Origin: Stenopsyche tienmushanensis
Taxonomy: Eukaryota > Arthropoda > Insecta > Trichoptera > Stenopsychidae
Reading direction: 5' to 3'
Assembly: GCA_008973525.1 (NCBI GenBank)
Contig: WACJ01000445.1
Coordinates: 1 to 64,000, forward strand
Length of the DNA stretch: 64,000 bases
In this document: one piece after another, positions 23,201 through 37,179 of the stretch
Layout of the letters: each line of letters opens with the position of its first letter
Position numbering within the stretch: the first letter of the stretch is position 1
Made by a program: the position numbers and the translations under genes
Notes under the pieces: model-generated
What the model was told of the DNA's origin: nothing
Databases searched by the model: none
The model's input: only the letters and a program-made list of their open reading frames with translations

Positions 23201-24730
23201 CACCGTGATTTTTGCATTATATAAATTTTACACATCATCTTATTGAAATATTGCTATATTTTTCATCCAAATAAATTTAATAAGAATCTATTTTTTTCAA
23301 AATCAAATATTAAAAAAATAATTGCGTCCTTGTAGCATTTGTAGCAATATATAAAATATGATAATTGGTTCAGATTTTTGGAGAGACGCTTGTTACAAGA
23401 GATACAATTTTAATTTTTAAATTTTCGAATTATTTACTTTTTAATTAATTTTAATTAACACAGCCCTTCAGAGTGACTTTTTTATAATGAAGGGGATACT
23501 TATTCATTTCATAATATTTAATGCTGAAATATTGGTGTCTATACTAAGATATAAAAATATACCGGTTTGCCTATCCCCAAGCTAATAATAATGAGTAATT
23601 AATTTTTTAACTTAAAATCGCATTTTAATCCATATATAATTTTAACAATTTAACCTTCTACAATTTATAAGACTGCTTGAAAGCCTTATATTTCATATAA
23701 AACTGGTCGTTGATAATAATAAGTAAGATACAATACAAGGTATCTATTAATTAGAGATCGCTAAATCAATTATTTTCAATTTATATTTTAACATTCAAAC
23801 TAGTAAGAAATTCATGATGATTTTTAATTTAACATCCGTTTTTACTATGCAACATCAACCATTTTGCTCCAGCTTTAAATGAACAAATATTTATTTTGGA
23901 ATTTAAACGCATTAATATGCTAGTCTTATAAATTCTATATAATACTAAATCTCATATAAAAACAAACAAAAAAATTTGAAAGATATTTGGCGAGATATAA
24001 TTTAATAGTACAACAAATAATTGTAAATCGAATAATAAAGACTAGGTTTTGCAAATTAAAAATGGACTTAGAAAAACATTGCGAAGTTTTCTGAAAATAT
24101 TAAGCCCTTTTAGCTGTAAACTATCTTCATTTGAAATCTTAAATGATTAACTATTTGAATCCTAGAATAACCTCAAATCATAGTTATTCAGCATTATAGC
24201 ATGAAAACATGAATTCTTAATTTAGTAACACTCCATGTGGATATTTTGCAAAACTCACTTATAATATTTATTTTTACCCGATTTTATTAATATTTTTTTA
24301 ATTTGAAAAAACCTAGTTTGAGAAAATTTACCCCTTAAAATAAATGTCACCCATTATGAATAACTTAAATATTACTAAGAGCCTATTTTTCCGATTATCA
24401 TTATTGTAAAACACATTCTATATGGAACTTAATTCTTATTATAAGCTTACAAAGAGAAAACTTTCATTATTCAGTACGTTGTAAATAAAATAGAGTGCTG
24501 AATACGTATATGGTAGTTTGGAAATTAAAATAGAGGGAGATTTCATTAGATTAATGCAAGATCTATGTTTGTTTGCACACTACAGACAGGAGGGGAAATT
24601 GCTAAAGTTTAAATAAGGGCGATTCTATGTTAAGTGTAAATTCTGATATGATTTTAAAGAAAACTACCATAGAAACTTTGCTTCGTCGGAATAGTTTAAA
24701 AGGAAATTTTCGAAACAAATCATGTTTATG
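20266..24730. other. Long AT-rich stretch without recognised features
   Basis: About 4.5 kb with no supported gene or repeat. Short ORFs (for example 20275-20481, 20606-20809 and 21087-21302, all minus) are Phe/Ile/Leu/Lys-rich and look random. A slightly less AT-rich spot near 21780-21890 has no frame. TTAACCCTTTTATTCTC at 20551 resembles a piggyBac end, but no partner was found. Confidence 0.5.
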
Positions 24731-24734
24731 TGGT

Positions 24735-26710
24735 TTGTTTTTAATTTTTTTAAATTATTTTTATTGTTGGAGGTTGTGACCTTAAGGTCAATGCCTCCCT
24801 GATTATACAAACTTGATCATTAATAATCTTAATTGATTTTTATTTACATTGTTTGGATTAATTAGCTATATACAAATAAACATTTATACAAATAAAATAT
24901 AATAATAAAAATATATGTACATGTAAAAATAGAAGAAATTTAAAATAGAATTTTTTATTTTATTTTTAAGATTAAGGAATTTAGATACATAGTTTAGTCT
25001 CGTCTATCCGATACTCTTTTTTGGGTATCGGAATCTGTGATTGTTCCTTATGACTTTAAGACCAAGTATCGCCTTCGGGCGGCGATTCAAGCTGCTTGAG
25101 TCGGAAGATAAGGAATTTATGATGGTAGTAGGTACCTTTTTTAGGGAATCAAAGAAATTGGTATAAAGGTATTCAATGTGATCTTTGATAGGATGAATAT
25201 TTGTACTGAAGTTGGGAGGTCCGGAGATACCAGGGAGCTTCAAACGCTGGTTTTATAGCGATACTCTGTACTGTTTTTAATTTGCAATATAGGACGTATG
25301 AGGAATTTGTATAAGAGCAATTTGTTTCCGATGAACATTTTGCTCTTAATACATAAAATGGGCTTTAAAGCGGCTAAGGTTTCGCAAGTTTTTTTGGTGA
25401 CACTGTCAATGTGCGGAACCTAGGTGAGTCGTGAACCGAAAATTGCTTCGAGATATTTGGTCTGCTTGACCCATAGGATGGTTCCTGATGGGAAGGTGAG
25501 AGGAATTTGAAGGGATTTTTTCTTCTTCGATAATCCCATTGCGAACAGCACCGCCACACTCTTTTTGGCATTTACCGTAATTCTCCACCTTGAGTTCCAG
25601 ACGCTTAGCGAGTCTAATTGAGATTTCAAGCGCCTGCAAATCAATTATCTCGGTCAACTGCGACATTATGGCGATGTCGTTCGCATAGAGAACGATCGAG
25701 TAAGAAGGATGATCAGATTTGGGGATATCGCTGGTATATATGGAAAATAGTATAGGAGCGAGAATGGATCCTTGGGGGACACTCGCGGATATGGAACGAA
25801 GATTTGAAAGAATGGGGACAATTTTGGTGCAAAAGGAACGTTCGGAGAGGTAACTATCAATATATATAGAAGCTTGAACAGCAGTCCTTAGTGCCAGATC
25901 TTATCGAAAGCTTTGGCAACGTCTAGGAAGACGATACCCGTACCCATATTCATCTTCATGCCTTCGTGAATGAATTCGCTAACACGGAGGAGCTAGTGAG
26001 CACTGCGAAAGCAGAATCGTTCGAAGGGGATTGATGGATTTTTTTAGGTTCCATAAAAAAAGATATTTTGTGATCGTGATGAAGAAGATAGGATCGTGAT
26101 CTAAGGAGAGATCGCTGACTACTTGAATATTGTAGTTCCATTTATTCCTGTTTTTTTAACTATAGCTATATCTAAGATATCATGGACTCCGCGGTGTCCG
26201 AAGTGAGTGGGGGCGCCAGGATCTCAGATTTCTATTTCAGGACTACTTTGCACGTAGTCGTATAAGATTTTGCCGTTTGAGTTTTCGCGTATGTAATTCC
26301 AACTGTGATATTTGGTGTTCAGATCTTCAGCTATAATCGTGGGGATTTGGGGGTCATTTAGAAGAATGTCTAGATCACCTGTGAGTAATTTGAGTCTATT
26401 TGAGGGATGATAGACCGATATTATTCTGAGAAGCGCAGTATTTCCCAGCATAACATCCCTGCGGATGCCTCGACTTTGATAAGCCGTGGAATGTTAATTT
26501 TGTGGTGTTTTATGTTATTTTTTATGTAGATGAGAGTGCTTCCAAGACTGCCGTAGTGTTGGTTGGAGTGAATTTGTGTGTGCACGCGACGATTCTTATA
26601 TTGAATATGTTGCGGAGGGCAGACCGAGGGGTGGCGTTAGCCATTTCTAGTTTGAGGTGTTGAGTTGGGCGATTATAATAGGGATCCCTGTGATTTGACT
26701 TACTTGTTCG
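24735..26710 (-). mobile_element. Jockey-type non-LTR retrotransposon, decayed and internally deleted
   Basis: On the minus strand the order is: start of an apurinic-type endonuclease (…IIIAQLNTSN…, ~26670), its core (ISVYHPSN and EDLNTKYHSWN, 26290-26430), DPGAPTHFGHRG (~26200) and LSLDHDPI (~26095). Reverse transcriptase motifs follow: FLDVAKAFDKIWH (~25910), SVPQGSILAPILFSIYTSDI (~25760), YANDIA (~25680, the YADD box with Asp to Asn), WRITVNAKKSVAVLF (~25575), QTKYLEAIF (~25450) and GNKLLLYKFLIRPILQ (~25310). The 3' end has an AATAAA and an A-rich tail (complement of 24738-24765). Frameshifts, stops and a missing endonuclease-to-palm segment (~26030) make it inactive. Confidence 0.85.
24738..24768 (-). 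terminator. LINE 3' end: poly(A) signal and A-rich tail
   Basis: The minus strand reads CCTCCAACAATAAAAATAAT then runs of A, immediately after the last LINE-related sequence. AATAAA lies at 24760-24765. Confidence 0.65.
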
Positions 26711-29100
26711 TATTTATCTTATTAAAATTGAGCCATTGCTTATAAAAAAAAAATCCAGATTTTGTATGTATATATATTATGTGACATTCATATTGAACGC
26801 ACATGAAATATTATAAAATCGTAAACGATTCTTTGAAAAATAAATATACTTAAATGTAAGGGATGCATCGTAATTTATTTTTATTTTTTAAACCTGAGGA
26901 ATGCTTCTTGAATATATTCCACACATGACTCTCACGTAGGCGTTATTATAGAAATATAAAATAACGATTCTTGGAAAAATAATATGGCGGAGTCTGAAAA
27001 TAAATGTTTGCTACCCGTAGGTGGAGTATTTTGTTTCGTAAAGAAATTTTCATTGAAAATATACATTCAGTTCGTAACAACATAAATTTAATTTTCCATC
27101 TTTATTTAATTAGCATACGTAAAAGTGTATTTTGACGGAATATGCATTAATTTGCGATTTTTAAATACTTGTTTATTTTCTGTATTAAAAAGAGAGTAAT
27201 TAAATTCCTGCAAAATTGTTCGGCTGGAAGAGAGAACTTCTTTCATTTTCATCGTTTCCATTTTATTAATATTCTTCGTAAAAGCTTAAACGGTGTAGAT
27301 TTTAAAGCCATGAAAAGAATTTTAATTGTTTTCTGATAAAATATCGTGTTTTAATAGGAAAATAAATTTCAGCCATGTTCAATCTAACAGCCGAAAAAAT
27401 GGACTTCAACAAATTTTGTTGATAAAACTTTTAATTACTATGATAATTGTTTTTATTGTCGACTCAACCTCTGATATTATTGCCTTTAGCTATTAATTTA
27501 ATTAAAACGGGAATATTAAAAAAATGCCCTTTGGATAAACAATCCCTCGAATAAAGCGGTGGTGTCCTATATTTGATACTTTGCTTCAACAGAAAGGATT
27601 AAGAGACAAACAGTACCGTATACAAAGCTTAAATGCTCGAAAAATATTAATAAAAAATATAATATTAAAGTGACTTTTCCCCCACCTTCATCCTTTAAAT
27701 GTAAATTAAAATTTATTTTAAGATTTCGTGTTTGAAATATCAAAATTTAAGTGCATAGCTTTTGAAAGCTTTCGCCGACGAAACATTATCCAAGAGAAAA
27801 CTTTGCCTTAAGCTTTCGCCCACCTTGGTTCCATCGTCCTAGACTGTTTGTTCCCCGAGATTATGTTAAACCATTGACCTTGCCATATTGAATATTACAG
27901 CATGGATAAAAACATATAAACTTTGATCACTCTTTCAAATTATCATTTCTGTCTTTATGCCCACTAATCGCTGAAGACATTAGCGTATTATCATTTCTAT
28001 GATATTGTAACCTGCGAAATAAATTGGATTTTGAGCTTTATGAAGCTATTATTCACAAAATAAATTATATTCTATTATAAACATCATCAACAGAATTCTA
28101 TATATAATTATTAGAAAGCCTTCAGAGTACATATTTATCATTTGCATATTATTAATATAATCCAAGACTAAATACCGTGATATTACTCAAGCAAAGTTAT
28201 TTAATGATCTTCAATGAGTATCCTAAATAAATATATGTACATAGACAAAATAGTATTTATGCGTAAAGTTCATTCGAATTTACAATCACACATAATATGA
28301 AATAATCCATGAGATTGGAACCCCAATGTATTTATATACCATCGATCCAAATGTACAAATTAGTATTTGGGAGGTATCATATTACCGTTCTGGTGAAACC
28401 ATTGGTTTCAATAACATGAATTACCACTCAAAGACTCATGGAACTTGATATTTCAAGGCCATTATATATATATTAATACAAATAATATTCAATCATTACA
28501 CGTCATCAGCTATTTTTTACTAAACGCATTTATCATTCCATATTTAACAAATCAGTTCATTTCAATTAGTCTATTTCAAATTTTATAGGAGTATTCTTGA
28601 TTTCTGTTAAGTACTCGTTAAGATTATTATATGTAATTTAGTGTTTTTTTAAATTTTTATAATAACTGAATGAGTGCGTTCGCTCTTTGCGTTATTCAAA
28701 AGTACTATTACTACCGTAACTTAAGCATATTTTACAATGCTATTATGGTCGATTGATATTCAATTAATTACAATCCATATCATTTGAAAGATGAAAAGTA
28801 TAGCATGTAAGGATGCTACTAGTTGTACTACTAATACTTGTTTTCAAAAATGCAGCGAACAATGAAAGTATACACATAAAGAAAATTAATAGTTTACTTA
28901 TGGGGCACCAATGATAGATTTATTTTAAGTTGCTTCGAAAATAAAATCGCTCAATTGATATTCATCGTTGACATTCCATAAAATCATAAAATATTTCCAT
29001 ATTAAAATAAAACACAAAGGGCTAGATCTGATAATCTTACGATATATGTCTACGTAGTGGAATCAAATGCCACGAGAATAGCATAGTTGTATTGGGACTC
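26711..29100. other. AT-rich stretch; one less AT-rich spot
   Basis: No gene is supported. At 27750-27900 a more balanced unique segment (AGCTTTCGCCGACGAAAC, AGCTTTCGCCCACC; the AGCTTTCGCC word occurs twice, ~45 bp apart) could be regulatory. The rest is AT-rich. Confidence 0.4.
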
Positions 29101-29384
29101 CAAGCAATCTTATTGTAGTACGATTTATAGCCACACCTTCTTATAACCATATGTTTTGTATTTACAGCTCTTTGAGTCTTGATACCAAGTATTTCAACTT
29201 ATCGATCCATGACGATGGTGATAATTCTGTGACAGCATTATTTTCAAATATAAGATGTACCCATATGGATTTTCGTTTGTTAAATGAAAGATTTGAATGC
29301 TCATTTTTTTCGTTTTTAACATATTATTACAAAATGTTCAAATCGAAATTTTTGGAACCAACTTTTACATTTGTGAACACTTAA

Positions 29385-29530
29385 AATATTGCCCAGTACA
29401 TCGCAAATATTTTTGTGGCGCTCGTTGCAGTCTCTTTTTGGAGAAAATGATAAAGCATAAATTTCAAATAAATTCTTCACTCGGCGAAAATCGATCCATT
29501 GTAAATTGGGTTGCTAAATTTGAATTTTAA
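29385..29530 (+). pseudogene. Possible transposase helix-turn-helix fragment
   Basis: The frame ending at 29530 reads HRKYFCGARCSLFLEKMI, then SLGENRSIVNWVAKFEF and a stop. This spacing resembles the N-terminal helix-turn-helix module carried by many mariner-related or DUF4817-like proteins, where an F…FF…N stretch precedes an (R/K)-x-I-x-x-W-V-x-x-F helix. The evidence is a single short motif and the rest of the element is missing. An overlapping frame (29151-29384) is not recognised. Confidence 0.3.
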
Positions 29531-32500
29531 AAATCACAATTTATTTTTAATGAGTACAATTACCAAGAGAACAAAAAACACGAGTTGAAAGTGCAGCAAC
29601 CTAAGTACAACTAATCCCCTAAAACGGTCAAGCAATAAAACGAAAATCATTATTGGTTCTACTTATAGTATCGACCAACGATTTCAACACTTCCCACCCA
29701 CGAACATCAAACAAAAACATGTCCACTTAGTAAAGATCTTTAGTAAAGTTTTCGACAGTTGTGCTCTCTTCCAGGCTATGAAAAATTGAGATGGCCCTAA
29801 ATAAAATGCTAGTGCAATTTAACACAATCACGCGATCAAGTGCGTTCTAGATAAATTGATTTTAAATACCAAAAATTGACTGAATTTAATTTTGAATATA
29901 TTGTACATCATTGTTGTGATATATATAAAACCCAATGTATTCCATTATGAGATACCATATTTCCTGATCTTGCTTATTATAGTTAAGGTTTGATCTCTCT
30001 ATGGAAAATATTTCAACAAAATGAAATAATCATAGAGGACGTATTGGCCAACCATTAAAGCATTAATATGTTACACTTGTAGACATTTCCCCATGCTAAT
30101 GTTTTATAAGCATCACATAATGGAAGGTTGGCAGGAAAGCGTACTTTATTTTAATGTAAAGCTATTATACTTAAACACGGTTGATGTATGAATTTTTGAA
30201 AAGGTTTACATACTTTAATCATCAGCATATGAACTCTGCTTCAATGGAGTTTAGAAACTTACAAAATTATGGGACTCCGTGGAAAGCTATGCAAAGAATT
30301 TCTGTTTGCACATTACTGCGGCAGCTTCGGAGACTATATTTACATATTGATCGTCGCATAAGTAGTATTAATACTGCAGTTTATTATGTCGAGGGCAGGG
30401 ACAATTTCTTGCTTAGGTTTTGTCTGAAGTCGGGTATTATTCGTTCAGAGCTGAGGACTTAACTGCAGCTCTGCATGATTTAGTATAGCTCGTACGATAA
30501 AATTGTATATGAATTATATACTTGATTTTGAATGCGATCTGGAACTCATTGGATACAAAATTTCCAAAATAGTGTAGTATTATGGAATATTTTTCTAAGG
30601 GAAAAAATACTTCAATTTCTTGCGCAATCAAAAAGCTACGCACAATCTCTTCCAACAAAAAATATATTTCAGAGTCCCTTAAGGGTTGGAAGTCGTACTC
30701 GAACGTAACACTCTGAAGTTTTTTAAATTCGCCCTAAGGTAGATTTAAATGAAAAAATATATTTGCAAAATGTGCTTGACTCGTATTGAATCCTTAAACG
30801 CTTTTTGGATAACCAGTTACTTGTAAAAAATATACCCACAAAGGATTTTCCTTTGATAATCACATCACAGCCGAATAATTTACAAACATTACAAAATATT
30901 AGCGGTTCAACAAAGTATTTTAAAGATTATGTTTTTATTAAAATTTAGATATTGAGCCTAAAATATTAGCACACGGGCATTGTTAAAAATTAAATAAGAA
31001 TTTTAAATTTATCATCAAATTATAACATCAATATCAAAGCCCAATGATAGTATATTTGGAGCACATCTGGCGTTTGATTTCTACTATATGAACGTTTCAC
31101 TGCGTGGAAAAATATGGAGTTCATCTCCTTTTTGAGATGGATAGAATTATTTGAATTTTGATTAGAGAAGGATCTATAAGTGGGCACTTGCTCTCAATTA
31201 ATACATTCCTTTTAAATCAACAAATTAACAAAATCATTGGTTATATAATATTTTATCTGCAAGAAAATTTGTAATTTTATTATAATTTAAGACTTCAGAA
31301 CCATTTTTTTTAAATTAATTTACTAAAATACAAATGTTTATATTTTGTTCACGCAATGTATATATTGGTAGAAATATGATGATATCTGCCATCGTTCGCA
31401 CCAACTATAAATCTTTCGTGCGTTCATACCGTTCAAGAGTTTTTCCATATCTGTCTTTAAAAAACCAAGATTAAATCAATTGGAATATTTGTGATCTAAA
31501 TATGGCGAAATATTGGGATTTATAAAAGTTATAAACAGATTCATGTATGCACAAACATTTTGCCATTAATAAATAAGAAAATATATTTTCATCCCTTACA
31601 AGATACCGCCCTTTTAATTTTTTGGCAGAAGTAATATCAAAATAAAAGTTCCAAGCAATTCTGTCATATGATATGATTTAAATCTGGAAAGAAATCTTTA
31701 TGCGAAAAAAGTTCATTCGAAATAGGCTTCATTTTGCTTATTCTACTTCAAAGAAAAGATCAAAACTTTGAAGAAAAATGAGAATTGTACAGAGAGTAGA
31801 AAAAAATATTTAACTTTATATAAAGGAATACATTAAAATGTAATTAAATATTGGATAAAGTCGTACAATCAAAACTTTTGCATCGCTTTTTGAATATTAT
31901 TTTTATGATTAATATGCTGTTTTATATCGTTAGTAGATTCTTTTAAGTCTTCTATCGACGTGAATGTTGAATGTGAGTGTGTTATGTAAGTCAAATGCAA
32001 AATTAAATTCTAGAGATTGCTTTTAATGATATGTTTGCGGTGGTAAGCAAAAATTTCCACAAATTTTAAATATGAAGCCGTCTGGAAAGAGCTTACATTA
32101 AATCAAAATTATTTTGACATAAATAGGTAAAGAAAATTGCTCGAGTCTAATTTTTCCAATTATCATAACCTCCCATCATTCCAATCCAATTTGGCTGGAG
32201 AAGTATTTATTGGTGTATAAAATTGTATTGTTCAGTGTGATGTGAGAAATACGATCTTTTAAAGCAGCCGTTAAACAAAAAGGTCACGTTTGTAATAAAA
32301 TAAAACGTATTGCTACTAAAATAGATATTCCAAACACCCAATATCTTCAATACCTTACAATTTAGGAGACAATTATTTCCTCTCTACTGTGTATGCCCAT
32401 TGGAACCTGCGTAAGCTTCTGCGCCATTGTTATTCTTCCAGCAACATCTTCAGATCAAATAATTGCGGTTTTTTGTGAAGTTCGTTTGATATAATACAAT

Positions 32501-33300
32501 ATATATATTTTTTGCTCATTCTATATTTCAATTATAAATTGTAAATTTTATTAAGTCTTCTCGATCAAAAATATATATTAGAACACACAAGTTTTTTATC
32601 CTTTTATATTAATTTAAAGCTAACATTTGTCATACAGGTAAATCGGGGATAAATCACTGTAAATTACGAAGTAAATAATCTTTCTGCCGTCTTAAAAAAG
32701 CAAAGCTTCATAAAATCCACGAAGATGAATCGTTCAAAAAATTTAGGGGAAAAATATGAAAACCTTTTAAAATTATGGGCTATCAATTTTTGTGGGGTCG
32801 AAAAATCGCCATTCTCCAGATTGACGTGAATGAGTCCCAAGGTTCACCTGAGAACAAGTATTCTCAAATATTAGGGTATCTTATAAGTTCTCAATATTTT
32901 TAACAATCAATATAAAACGGCAAATATTTTAATCATTTTAAAAATGTTATGTTTTTTGGATGGGTTATTTGAATCAATGACAATTTGAATCCATCTGCAA
33001 AAAAGGATCTTTGACCATAGAGAATATTTAATGCATGTTTGAATTGTTTTTTTAATATTTTCATGCATTAAGTAAAGTGAGAGTGCTGAAATGATTTAAA
33101 AATATGATAATTCATTATAGCCAAATTTATTAACAAGTTGAATATAGCGTAGTAAATGACTCATTTCAAATGTCAACAAGGATACAAAAAAGTGGATATT
33201 ATTATTTTTTTCTTCTTATTGTCAGATGCTTCACGACGTTTTCTTTTATTTTTGTAAAGAAAAACTATAATGCATTTATCAATTCATCACTTTTATAGCG
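29531..33300. other. AT-rich stretch with one 93-codon ORF
   Basis: The plus-strand frame at 30181-30462 contains an Arg/Leu-rich part (LLRQLRRLYLHIDRRI) but no recognised domain, and it starts at TTG. No other gene or repeat signal was found. The unique segment at 32380-32470 is slightly less AT-rich. Confidence 0.4.
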
Positions 33301-33314
33301 TTTTGCAGGATCGC

Positions 33315-33402
33315 ATCTTCTTAAAATATTCGATATCAGATGTAGGCGATCTCCATAGGAAACCTTACTAAGGAAAGGATTTTTCATATGGTGGTTTCCC
33401 AT
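33315..33402 (-). repeat. Dispersed repeat family A, copy 2
   Basis: The minus strand reads GGGAAACCACCATATGAAAA, then TTTCCTATGGAGATCGCC, then TTTTAAGAAGAT, aligning along its length with 3201-3292 and with 45577-45660. In one frame the start reads NGKPPYEKSFP and then stops. Confidence 0.5.
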
Positions 33403-35568
33403 TTACCTTTCACACGAGAGTCACATAAAATCAACAAATATCCTTCTATTTCGAATAGTTCTTGTTTCGTTAAATGCAAAAACTTTTTGCAGATCTGAAC
33501 GTTCAATTTAAGTGATATCTTTTTTATAGAAATGTGATAATGACAATAAACAGGGTGTTTTGCACATAGACCAACATTTTCAAAATGTTTGTCCTCTATC
33601 CTTTAAAATGTAAGTCAAGAGATGAGTTATAATCTCAATTTACAATTCCAAATGAACTGTCTTATGTTCCCTTACTTTCATATTGACGCTATGATGAACC
33701 ATGAGGTCAAATGATGTTACAAAAAGATTATGAGAAGATTCATGATGTTTTTAACATAATCCGTATATCTCTCAAATGCTAAGCTATTATATGTTGTTAA
33801 ATAATTGATGACTCTTATACTGAGTTTATTGACTTTTCACATGATACTGCTTTTCGCAATCTGACCTCTACATTTGATTTTTTCATTCCCAATATATTAT
33901 ATTTCTTTGTATTTACATTACGAACAAAACAATAACATTAATTCAATATATAATATTTGACTATCGAATGACTTCGTAAATTTATTTTATGGAAGAAATT
34001 GTGAATCAAAGACTCCAAATGAAGAAAAAAAAGTAAAGTGAAGAAATCGCAAAAAATTGCATCAGCTTTCAACTCAAATTTGTTCGATTATAAATCTTCG
34101 TATCTCACTAGTTTTTAAACATCCCATTGTTTTTTTTTTATTTTCAAAAAGATCTTTCATCGATAAGAAACACAGAAAAAATAAAATCAAATAACTTGAT
34201 TTTGATTATCACATATTTCTCGCAATTAGTACAATATTTACAAGTTTTTTGCACACATGTAACGCGTTGGAGTAAGAAAATATATGTGACTCATTATGAT
34301 GGGGGTGAAATATTATGACTTCGCTGTTGTGAAAAATGCTTGTTTATTACATAAAAGACTAAAGTTATTCACAGGCAACATACAGCAAGTCATAATTTCG
34401 ACTCGTAAATCAAGGAAAACTATTTGAGCGTCAAGCCATCGGGCACAGCTTCACTTTTAAATTAAAAAATGATTTATTTAGACATATTTTTCTCCTGGGT
34501 ACATTTGTCAAATACTAGATGAAGTTTAAAAAAGTCATAACTATTTTTACATAAATCCATTTCATATGTGCGACAATATGCTAAATTTGAAATGTCTTCT
34601 GTTCTAATCTAAGGACATTTTTCTGGATGTGAGCTTGTAAAATTAATCTACTGCGGTAACATTAAAAGATCTGATCTCAAAATATACTCGGTTTCAAGAT
34701 AAGCTCACTATTATGGACTATATGAGTTTACAGGATTTACGATAAGACTTTTAGGGACATATTACCTACGATTTTAGTTTATATTCACTTCAAAGCTAAA
34801 ACGAAAACCATCAATCTTATCCGTTAAAGAGACCAATAAAAGCTAGGTAAAAATCGTTCTGTAGGCGTTGTTTTATTCCATCATGATAACATCTCTAAAA
34901 TATATCAAAACTAATACAATTTTGTAATATTTTTTGAAGAAAACCTTTTTATAGTTCGATTATTATTGGTAAAAATAAACAAAGATTTAATATTGAATTG
35001 AAAGCATCGATCAATTTCATATTCTGTCACATATAAATTCAAATCTGCTAAACTTTTAATATGTAAGCATTTTCAACGCGACCCTTTTCCTAGACGAATC
35101 CCATATCTGACCTTTCGTGGAAATTGTGGGTTATTAACTAAAAATGTCTTTTAGCTTATACTTCATCCTCGTCAGTATATTTATGTTATCCTGAATAATG
35201 GCAAAGCTTTCAAAAACTTATCATAAAAAGCCTGATGGATTTTTTGATATCAATGAGCGAATATAGAGTAGGTATTTTTACAGGATTACAATTTACCAAC
35301 TCAAACCAGTTTTTATCTTTGAATTTGTTTAATTCAGATATGAAAAATATCCAGTATTAATTCAATTGCATTTGTAGGATTAATCGTATCTAGTATATGT
35401 GCAATTAAATCCATATAGATAAAAAATACCCACGTCAAAAGATAGACGATGATAAAAAAACGATGGTTGTTTTATCGAATCCAATTTAACTTGTAATTTG
35501 TAAATATAATTTTTAAAAACAATATCTATTTAAATAACCTATTGTTTTATCATTTTTATAAATAATAC
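33403..35568. other. AT-rich stretch, nothing recognised
   Basis: No supported gene, RNA or repeat. Confidence 0.5.
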
Positions 35569-35942
35569 TGTAACCATGAGGTGGGGGCGCTCTCGGGGGC
35601 AGAGTCCCCAGGCGGCTCCCCGCCCTCCAGGTGCTCGTCGGGATGGCCGCGCTAACGCACGGGTTCGTCCTTCTATCAAGCCGTGTTGATGCTGGATGAA
35701 TGGATGGAAATAGACGGACGTTGAATAGAAAGGCTATTTTCTCTAAATAATTATTTATTCCGCACGAGAAAGAGAGAGATCTGGCTGCTGGAGGGACGGC
35801 CTCCCGCAACCAAGGCTAATCGACTCCCGCTTCCTGCGCATCACTACCCAACCGGCAACGGTGCACGCGCAAGAAGCGATTCGTCGGTATGCAGGTGCAA
35901 TGTCTCCGCAGGGCCACAAGAGATGGCGCTGTTAAAATAACA
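35569..35942 (-). mobile_element. LTR-like element (longest copy of the family at 4.6 kb)
   Basis: A GC-rich block of about 374 bp. Read on the minus strand it starts TGTTATTTTAACAGCGCCAT, has an AATAAA in its middle (complement of TTTATT, ~35754) and ends CTCATGGTTACA, so it has the TG…CA form of an LTR. The 35690-35790 part is homologous to 4715-4800. A 98-codon minus ORF (35513-35809) runs across the edge of the element and is not a gene. No matching flanking duplication is visible. Confidence 0.45.
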
Positions 35943-35953
35943 CATTGCACCTG
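35892..35953. repeat. Inverted repeat CAGGTGCAATGT at the LTR edge
   Basis: CAGGTGCAATGT (35892-35903) and its exact complement (35942-35953) flank 38 bp that include AGAGATGGCGCT. The right arm begins at the last base of the predicted LTR and lies almost wholly outside it. Confidence 0.65.
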
Positions 35954-37170
35954 AAGAGAGCATCCAAGTTAAATAAAATAATTGAATCATATTGATATAT
36001 CTGATGTCTATTTTCAGAAAGACGATGCTACATGTTACACAATTCGAAAAATATTACAAAAAAAATCTAGATATCACATTTAGATGACCTTTACATTAAT
36101 GCTATCAACGACATTATTTTGTAGCAAGTGTTATTCGAAATTTCATTAGGGGTTTTAAATATATCGCTTATTTATTGATGCTTGCAGTTTATCAATGCAA
36201 GCATTTTATTTTTGGTAACTACATTTTGTTGGTTGATATAGCCATTGAGATGATTGGATGGACTTCGTTAGTCACCCACGAAATCTATATATAACGTAGA
36301 TCGAAATAATCTCGAGTTCGAACTTTACCTAACGGAATGTTTAGAATTTGCCAATATGCCAGAACTTTCATATAAATGCACGAACGATTGGAGCAAAGTG
36401 CAAATTCTTGTTTCTAAAACATTCCTCTGATTTTTCGAAACATCGCAATTTTATTTCCATTTTGTTGCATTTATTTAAAATAAATGTTGTTTTTTATTTT
36501 AATTCTGTCCAAATAAGATTTTAAAAATTGCAATAATACAAGAACAGAAAATGCAAAAAGTTTTGAGAGGGCTGATCGATCTATATATCAATACAATTAA
36601 TATAGAAATATGAGGCATATGTTGAAATATCATATTGATAATTTGTAATTTGAAAATCATATCGAACTAGGCGTACTTAAAATTTCTAAGTATACAGAAA
36701 GTTATTTTTTATCAATCGTCAACGATCTTTGTGCGATTTTTTTCCAGAGAAAAAAAGTCTATAAGCTAATTTTTAAGTAGAATAGAATCTAAAAACGGGT
36801 GAATACATTTAATATTAATGATATCGATAAGTCTTTGTCGATTTGAATAGACATCTTTTTGAGCTCAGTTTGTATCCAGATACGATGAAGATAGCATCTC
36901 CGTAAGTATTTTTTTAAGAACTGTTGTTCAGTAATATTAATGAGAAAAATAATGTTATATTTGTTGAGGATAAAATGTCAAAGCCCTAAATCAACCAACA
37001 TAACAACACAACAAACTGCAGCATATAATTTGGCATTATATGCTGCTGTTTTTCGATCATGGGTTGAACACCACCAAGACCGCAAAGACCATTAATTAAA
37101 TTCACGGTGAAGTGTTACCATTACATGTCGATTTTACTTTTCAAAATTTGAATCGAATAATCGATGATTG
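35954..37170. other. AT-rich stretch; hairpin and B-box-like word
   Basis: GAGTTCGAACT at 36314-36324 resembles a pol III B-box, but no matching A-box or cloverleaf was found. A perfect 12-bp hairpin lies at 37018-37046. No gene is supported. Confidence 0.4.
37018..37046. repeat. Perfect 12-bp hairpin near a mariner relic
   Basis: GCAGCATATAAT and its exact complement ATTATATGCTGC are separated by a 5-nt loop (TTGGC), about 200 bp upstream of the recognisable mariner sequence. Confidence 0.75.
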
Positions 37171-37179
37171 AAAGATACC

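Noticed and set aside
36235..36330. Possible tRNA gene or SINE with B-box GAGTTCGAACT
   Set aside because: No matching A-box or cloverleaf could be folded.
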